Origin: Hydrogenothermaceae bacterium
Lineage (GTDB): Bacteria > Aquificota > Aquificia > Aquificales > Hydrogenothermaceae
NCBI GenBank assembly: GCA_015490675.1
Contig: WFXI01000022.1
Location: 1-15,742, forward strand
Length of the DNA stretch: 15,742 nt
Direction: 5' to 3'
This document shows positions 13,763 through 15,742 of this stretch, one piece after another (positions within the stretch are counted from its first letter, which is position 1; the number at the start of each line of letters is the position of its first letter). The translations under genes were made by a program, and so were the position numbers. The notes under the pieces are model-generated. The model ran no database searches and was not told the origin of the DNA. It worked only from the letters and a program-made list of their open reading frames with translations.

Positions 13763-14541
13763 TCTTCACTATACCCTAATCTTTCAGATAATTCTTTAGA
13801 TTTTTCCTTAAAAATATCTTTCAACTCTAAAAGTCTATTATATGGAATTCTAAAAGATGGACCAGATAGTGTAATTGCTGCAGCTACCTCACCTTTATAA
13901 TCAAAAACTGGAACAGATAAACATCTTACTTCCTTTTCCCATTCTTCATCATCTATTGCATATCCTTCTTCTCTTACTTTTTTTAAATGTTCCCTTAAAA
14001 CAGATTCATCTGTAATTGTTTTATCGGTGAAAGGTTTTAACTTTACAGAATTGAAAAATTCATCTAGTTCATTTTCTTCCATAAAAGCTAGGTGAACTTT
14101 CCCAGAAGCAGAAGCATACATAGGTAGAAGTTTACCTACCCTAGATTTAACCATAACAGGCCTATCTACCTCATAAGCATCTATGTAAACTATTTCCCAT
14201 CCACTTCTAACAGCTAAATAAACATTCTCCTTTATGTTATCTCCAAGATACTGTAAATATGGTCTTGCCTGTTCTCTAATTTCAACATGAGATAGATATG
14301 AATATCCTAGTTCGAAGTTTTTTATGCCTAGTGAATAAGTTCTCTTTTTTTTGTTATATTCAACGTATCCACGGGAAGTTAAAATTGAAATTATTTTTTG
14401 AAGTTGGTTTCTTGATATACTGAAATTAGACAAGATTTCTTCAAAAGTGAGATTAGGTTTTTTTCCTAGGAGAAAGAGAACTTCAAATGTTGCATCTACA
14501 TTATGAACTATATATTCCTGTTTAGTTCTTTTTCTATGCAT
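13747..14541 (-). CDS. IclR-family transcriptional regulator
   Basis: This 264-residue regulator has the standard two-domain layout. The N-terminal winged helix-turn-helix (about 10-72) contains FEEILSNFSISRNQLQKIIS and the wing YVEYNKKKRTYSLG. The effector-binding domain (about 85-255) contains KLLPMYASASGKVHLAFM (137-154), GYAIDDEEWEKEVRCLSVPVF (193-213) and AAAITLSGPSFRIP (220-233), which are the signature stretches of the family. These proteins bind small organic acids in a GAF-like pocket and act as dimers or tetramers. The next gene, the DapE-like enzyme, overlaps by 16 nt and is the most likely regulated partner together with the iclR-type gene itself. The start ATG lies 26 nt after the tRNA-Asp 3' end with only a modest AGAG ribosome-binding site. 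No separate promoter with both elements is visible, so readthrough from the tRNA promoters is plausible. Confidence 0.93.
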   Translation of the reverse strand: MHRKRTKQEYIVHNVDATFEVLFLLGKKPNLTFEEILSNFSISRNQLQKIISILTSRGYVEYNKKKRTYSLGIKNFELGYSYLSHVEIREQARPYLQYLGDNIKENVYLAVRSGWEIVYIDAYEVDRPVMVKSRVGKLLPMYASASGKVHLAFMEENELDEFFNSVKLKPFTDKTITDESVLREHLKKVREEGYAIDDEEWEKEVRCLSVPVFDYKGEVAAAITLSGPSFRIPYNRLLELKDIFKEKSKELSERLGYSEEWKIS

Positions 14542-14567
14542 TATATTCTCTTTTGGATTATATTAAA

Positions 14568-14646
14568 TGGCGGAGCCGACGGGATTCGAACCCGCGACCT
14601 CTGGCGTGACAGGCCAGCGTTCTGGGCCAGGCTGAACTACGGCTCC
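14568..14646 (-). tRNA. tRNA-Asp (anticodon GUC), CCA encoded
   Basis: The minus strand folds as a full cloverleaf. The acceptor stem is GGAGCCG with CGGCTCC. The D-arm is closed by GTTC/GAAC, the anticodon stem by CTGGC/GCCAG with loop CTGTCAC (anticodon GTC, plus-strand bases 14608-14610), and the T-arm is GCGGG-TTCGAAT-CCCGT. The discriminator base is G, as expected for tRNA-Asp, and the CCA end is encoded (14568-14570). It lies 8 nt downstream of tRNA-Val in the same transcript. Confidence 0.96.
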
Positions 14647-14654
14647 GTTTTTAG

Positions 14655-14728
14655 TGGGCGGTAGAGGATTCGAACCTCTGACCCCCTCCTTGTAAGGGAG
14701 GTGCTCTGGCCAACTGAGCTAACCGCCC
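14655..14728 (-). tRNA. tRNA-Val (anticodon UAC), CCA not encoded
   Basis: The minus strand folds as a cloverleaf. The acceptor is GGGCGGT with ACCGCCC, and the D-arm is GCTCAGTTGGCCAGAGC. The anticodon stem is CCTCC/GGAGG with loop CTTACAA (anticodon TAC, plus-strand bases 14692-14694), and the T-arm is AGAGG-TTCGAAT-CCTCT. The discriminator is A, as expected for tRNA-Val. The next bases are CTA, so CCA must be added by nucleotidyltransferase. It is the first gene of the tRNA pair, about 12 nt from the nearer promoter's -10. Confidence 0.96.
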
Positions 14729-14739
14729 AAGGGGTATTT

Positions 14740-14768
14740 ATAATAACATTTCCTATTCTATTTTTCAA
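14740..14768 (-). promoter_or_regulatory. Proximal promoter (P2) of the tRNA-Val/tRNA-Asp unit
   Basis: On the minus strand TTGAAA (-35) is followed after 17 nt by TATTAT (-10), each 5/6 to consensus, with an extended TGT directly before the -10. Transcription should start near 14733, only about 5 nt before the mature tRNA-Val 5' end. Confidence 0.7.
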
Positions 14769-14802
14769 GTTCTTTTTATATGCTTTATTTAAAGCGGTTA
14801 AT

Positions 14803-14831
14803 AATATATAAAACTTACATACAGTTGTCAA
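14803..14831 (-). promoter_or_regulatory. Distal promoter (P1) of the tRNA-Val/tRNA-Asp unit
   Basis: On the minus strand a perfect TTGACA is followed after 17 nt by TATATT (5/6). It would start transcription near 14796, about 68 nt upstream of tRNA-Val. With P2 it forms a tandem promoter arrangement typical of stable RNA genes. Confidence 0.75.
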
Positions 14832-14849
14832 GTTTTACAACATCTCAAG

Positions 14850-14993
14850 TCAATGAACTTTTCTAACTAAATTCCAGAATTTTAATCCTAAAACAATTGC
14901 TCTAAAAAACTGATATATATAGCTTTTCATTCTTTTTCTATCCTGAGGAGTAAACCTAAAAGCTGGTCTTTTTTCTGTTTTTTTATGTCTCAT
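14850..14993 (-). CDS. 47-aa very basic small protein coupled to the SQR-like gene
   Basis: A short frame starts with ATG at 14993 and encodes 47 residues, beginning MRHKKTEKRPAFRF. It carries 14 Lys/Arg against 2 acidic residues. The C-terminal half (about 25-43, YIYQFFRAIVLGLKFWNLV) is hydrophobic to amphipathic and could lie in or on the membrane. The Shine-Dalgarno AGGAGG overlaps the TAG stop of the SQR-like gene (TAGGAGG) with ideal spacing, so it is translationally coupled and very probably expressed. No family is recognised. Association with the flavoprotein, for instance as a membrane or lipid anchor or assembly factor, is inferred from position and composition only. It ends 19 nt before the -35 of tRNA promoter P1, with no terminator seen in between. 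Confidence 0.72.
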   Translation of the reverse strand: MRHKKTEKRPAFRFTPQDRKRMKSYIYQFFRAIVLGLKFWNLVRKVH

Positions 14994-15002
14994 TTTTTCC
15001 TC

Positions 15003-15742
15003 CTATGGAATTAACTTCCAGAAAGGTTTTGCCTGTAGTTTGTATAAAAATGCATAGTGTAATGCATATTTAAACCAAGCACCTGCCATTCCTATTTCTG
15101 CTGTGCAGTTGTTTATATCTCTACCATATTCTGGATATTTTGTGTAATCCCTTGCTACAGGATAAATTGCTATTGTGCCTGCTTCTCCTCCAAAGATACT
15201 TTTTTTCATAGAGGCTATACAAAGTCCTGGAGTTTCTGCCATTGAAGCTGTATGAATAGGTTTGTTTCCTTGTATCATTTCTGCAATATTTAATGCTGCA
15301 GCTTTTCCAGATAGCTCTGCAGTATAACCTGTTCTAGGAGGAGCTGGTCCTATTAGTGTTCCATTTGGAGATTTATTTGGTTCTGACAAAGGTCCTGGAG
15401 GAGCAAAAGCAATTCCTGCAGCAAATATATTCTCATAGTATGGCGACTGATATGTCTTAGGCCAGTCTGGTCCATCTAGTTCTTCCCATGTTTTGCCATA
15501 TGTTGCATCGACTTTTACAAAACCAGTAGGGTTACAAACCTTGTCTGTTATATCATTTCCTTCTTTATCATACCATTTTATAGGCTGACCTTTAAATGGA
15601 GGTATAAGCATTGCAAAATCATATTCTATTTCTTTAAATTCACCATCTAGATTTTCTGTATAAATCTTCTTTTCATCAACTTTATGCACATGGCTTCTTA
15701 TCTCATACTCTATTCCATAATCAGCAAATAAACCTTCTGCCA
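15003..15742 (-). CDS. Sulfide:quinone oxidoreductase-like FAD-dependent protein (C-terminal part)
   Basis: The frame is open from the stop TAG at 15003-15005 to the window edge, so about 246 C-terminal residues are seen and the N-terminal FAD-binding half lies outside. A GTG at 15689 is internal, because the frame continues upstream without a stop. Recognisable parts are DFAMLIPPFKGQP, the GFVKVD strand, YENIFAAGIAFAPPGP (which replaces the GD of typical disulfide reductases, as in Aquifex-type SQR), PPRTGYTAELSGKAAALNIAEMI, GLCIASMKKS with a cysteine placed like the C-terminal active-site Cys, and the aromatic tail WFKYALHYAFLYKLQAKPFWKL that would attach to the membrane. SQR oxidises sulfide and passes electrons to quinone. 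Flavocytochrome c sulfide dehydrogenase-like or uncharacterised SQR subtypes are alternatives. It is followed by the coupled 47-aa basic protein. Confidence 0.75.
   Translation of the reverse strand, partial: AEGLFADYGIEYEIRSHVHKVDEKKIYTENLDGEFKEIEYDFAMLIPPFKGQPIKWYDKEGNDITDKVCNPTGFVKVDATYGKTWEELDGPDWPKTYQSPYYENIFAAGIAFAPPGPLSEPNKSPNGTLIGPAPPRTGYTAELSGKAAALNIAEMIQGNKPIHTASMAETPGLCIASMKKSIFGGEAGTIAIYPVARDYTKYPEYGRDINNCTAEIGMAGAWFKYALHYAFLYKLQAKPFWKLIP

Noticed and set aside
14637..14831. Minus-strand open frame of 64 residues across tRNA-Val.
   Set aside because: It reads through the tRNA gene, producing the familiar spurious tRNA-derived peptide, and its upstream part covers two promoters.
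1..15742. CRISPR arrays, insertion sequences, phage genes or attachment sites at the tRNAs.
   Set aside because: No regularly spaced repeats, no transposase or integrase motifs, and no direct repeat of a tRNA 3' end were seen; the genes are ordinary chromosomal types.

Overview
The window reads as a compact, AT-rich bacterial chromosome segment with no mobile elements. Several features suggest a thermophilic, sulfur-metabolising Gram-negative of the Aquificota, most likely Hydrogenothermaceae (Sulfurihydrogenibium/Persephonella-like). These are a very low GC content by eye, Lys/Ile/Glu-rich proteins, outer-membrane machinery (TolC, CsgG-like and LPP20-like lipoproteins) and a sulfide:quinone-oxidoreductase-like flavoprotein. 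The taxon is inferred from composition and gene content, not from a database match. Genes are packed tightly, with many 1-47 nt overlaps, and no gene-free stretch exceeds about 170 bases.

Layout. (1) 1-4278: the last codons of a plus-strand gene meet a five-gene minus-strand operon. In transcription order this is a YqaA/DedA-type membrane protein, a 56-aa four-cysteine protein, an ABC-exporter transmembrane subunit without an ATPase domain, a HlyD-type adaptor and a TolC-type outer-membrane channel. (2) 4295-7361: a divergent promoter region drives a plus-strand three-gene outer-membrane module. It consists of a CsgG-like lipoprotein with a FlgT_C-like tail, an exported protein with a FlgT_N-like start, and an LPP20-family lipoprotein. 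It ends at a hairpin shared with the convergent minus genes. (3) 7351-8516: a minus-strand trio made of an 87-aa helical protein, a 137-aa protein with a possible degenerate S24-like fold, and a TlpA/ResA-like thiol-disulfide lipoprotein. (4) 8579-9144: a stand-alone small heat-shock protein with a perfect consensus promoter and a strong terminator. (5) 9144-10945: a 90-aa unknown protein that is probably translated from a leaderless mRNA, then trpE. (6) 10942-14541, minus: an IclR-family regulator, an M20 peptidase resembling DapE, and a membrane-bound diguanylate cyclase. (7) 14568-14831, minus: tRNA-Val(UAC) and tRNA-Asp(GUC) behind two good promoters. (8) 14850-15742, minus: a partial SQR-like flavoprotein and a translationally coupled 47-aa very basic protein.

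Two groups look like envelope machines and are the best leads. The first is a tripartite type I-style exporter whose inner-membrane component stops exactly where the nucleotide-binding domain should begin, so an ATPase must come from elsewhere. The second is the CsgG/FlgT/LPP20 trio. Its domains are those of the Vibrio FlgO/FlgP/FlgT outer-membrane flagellar ring proteins, but distributed differently among three genes. The other genes are housekeeping or regulatory, and their co-location need not mean joint function.
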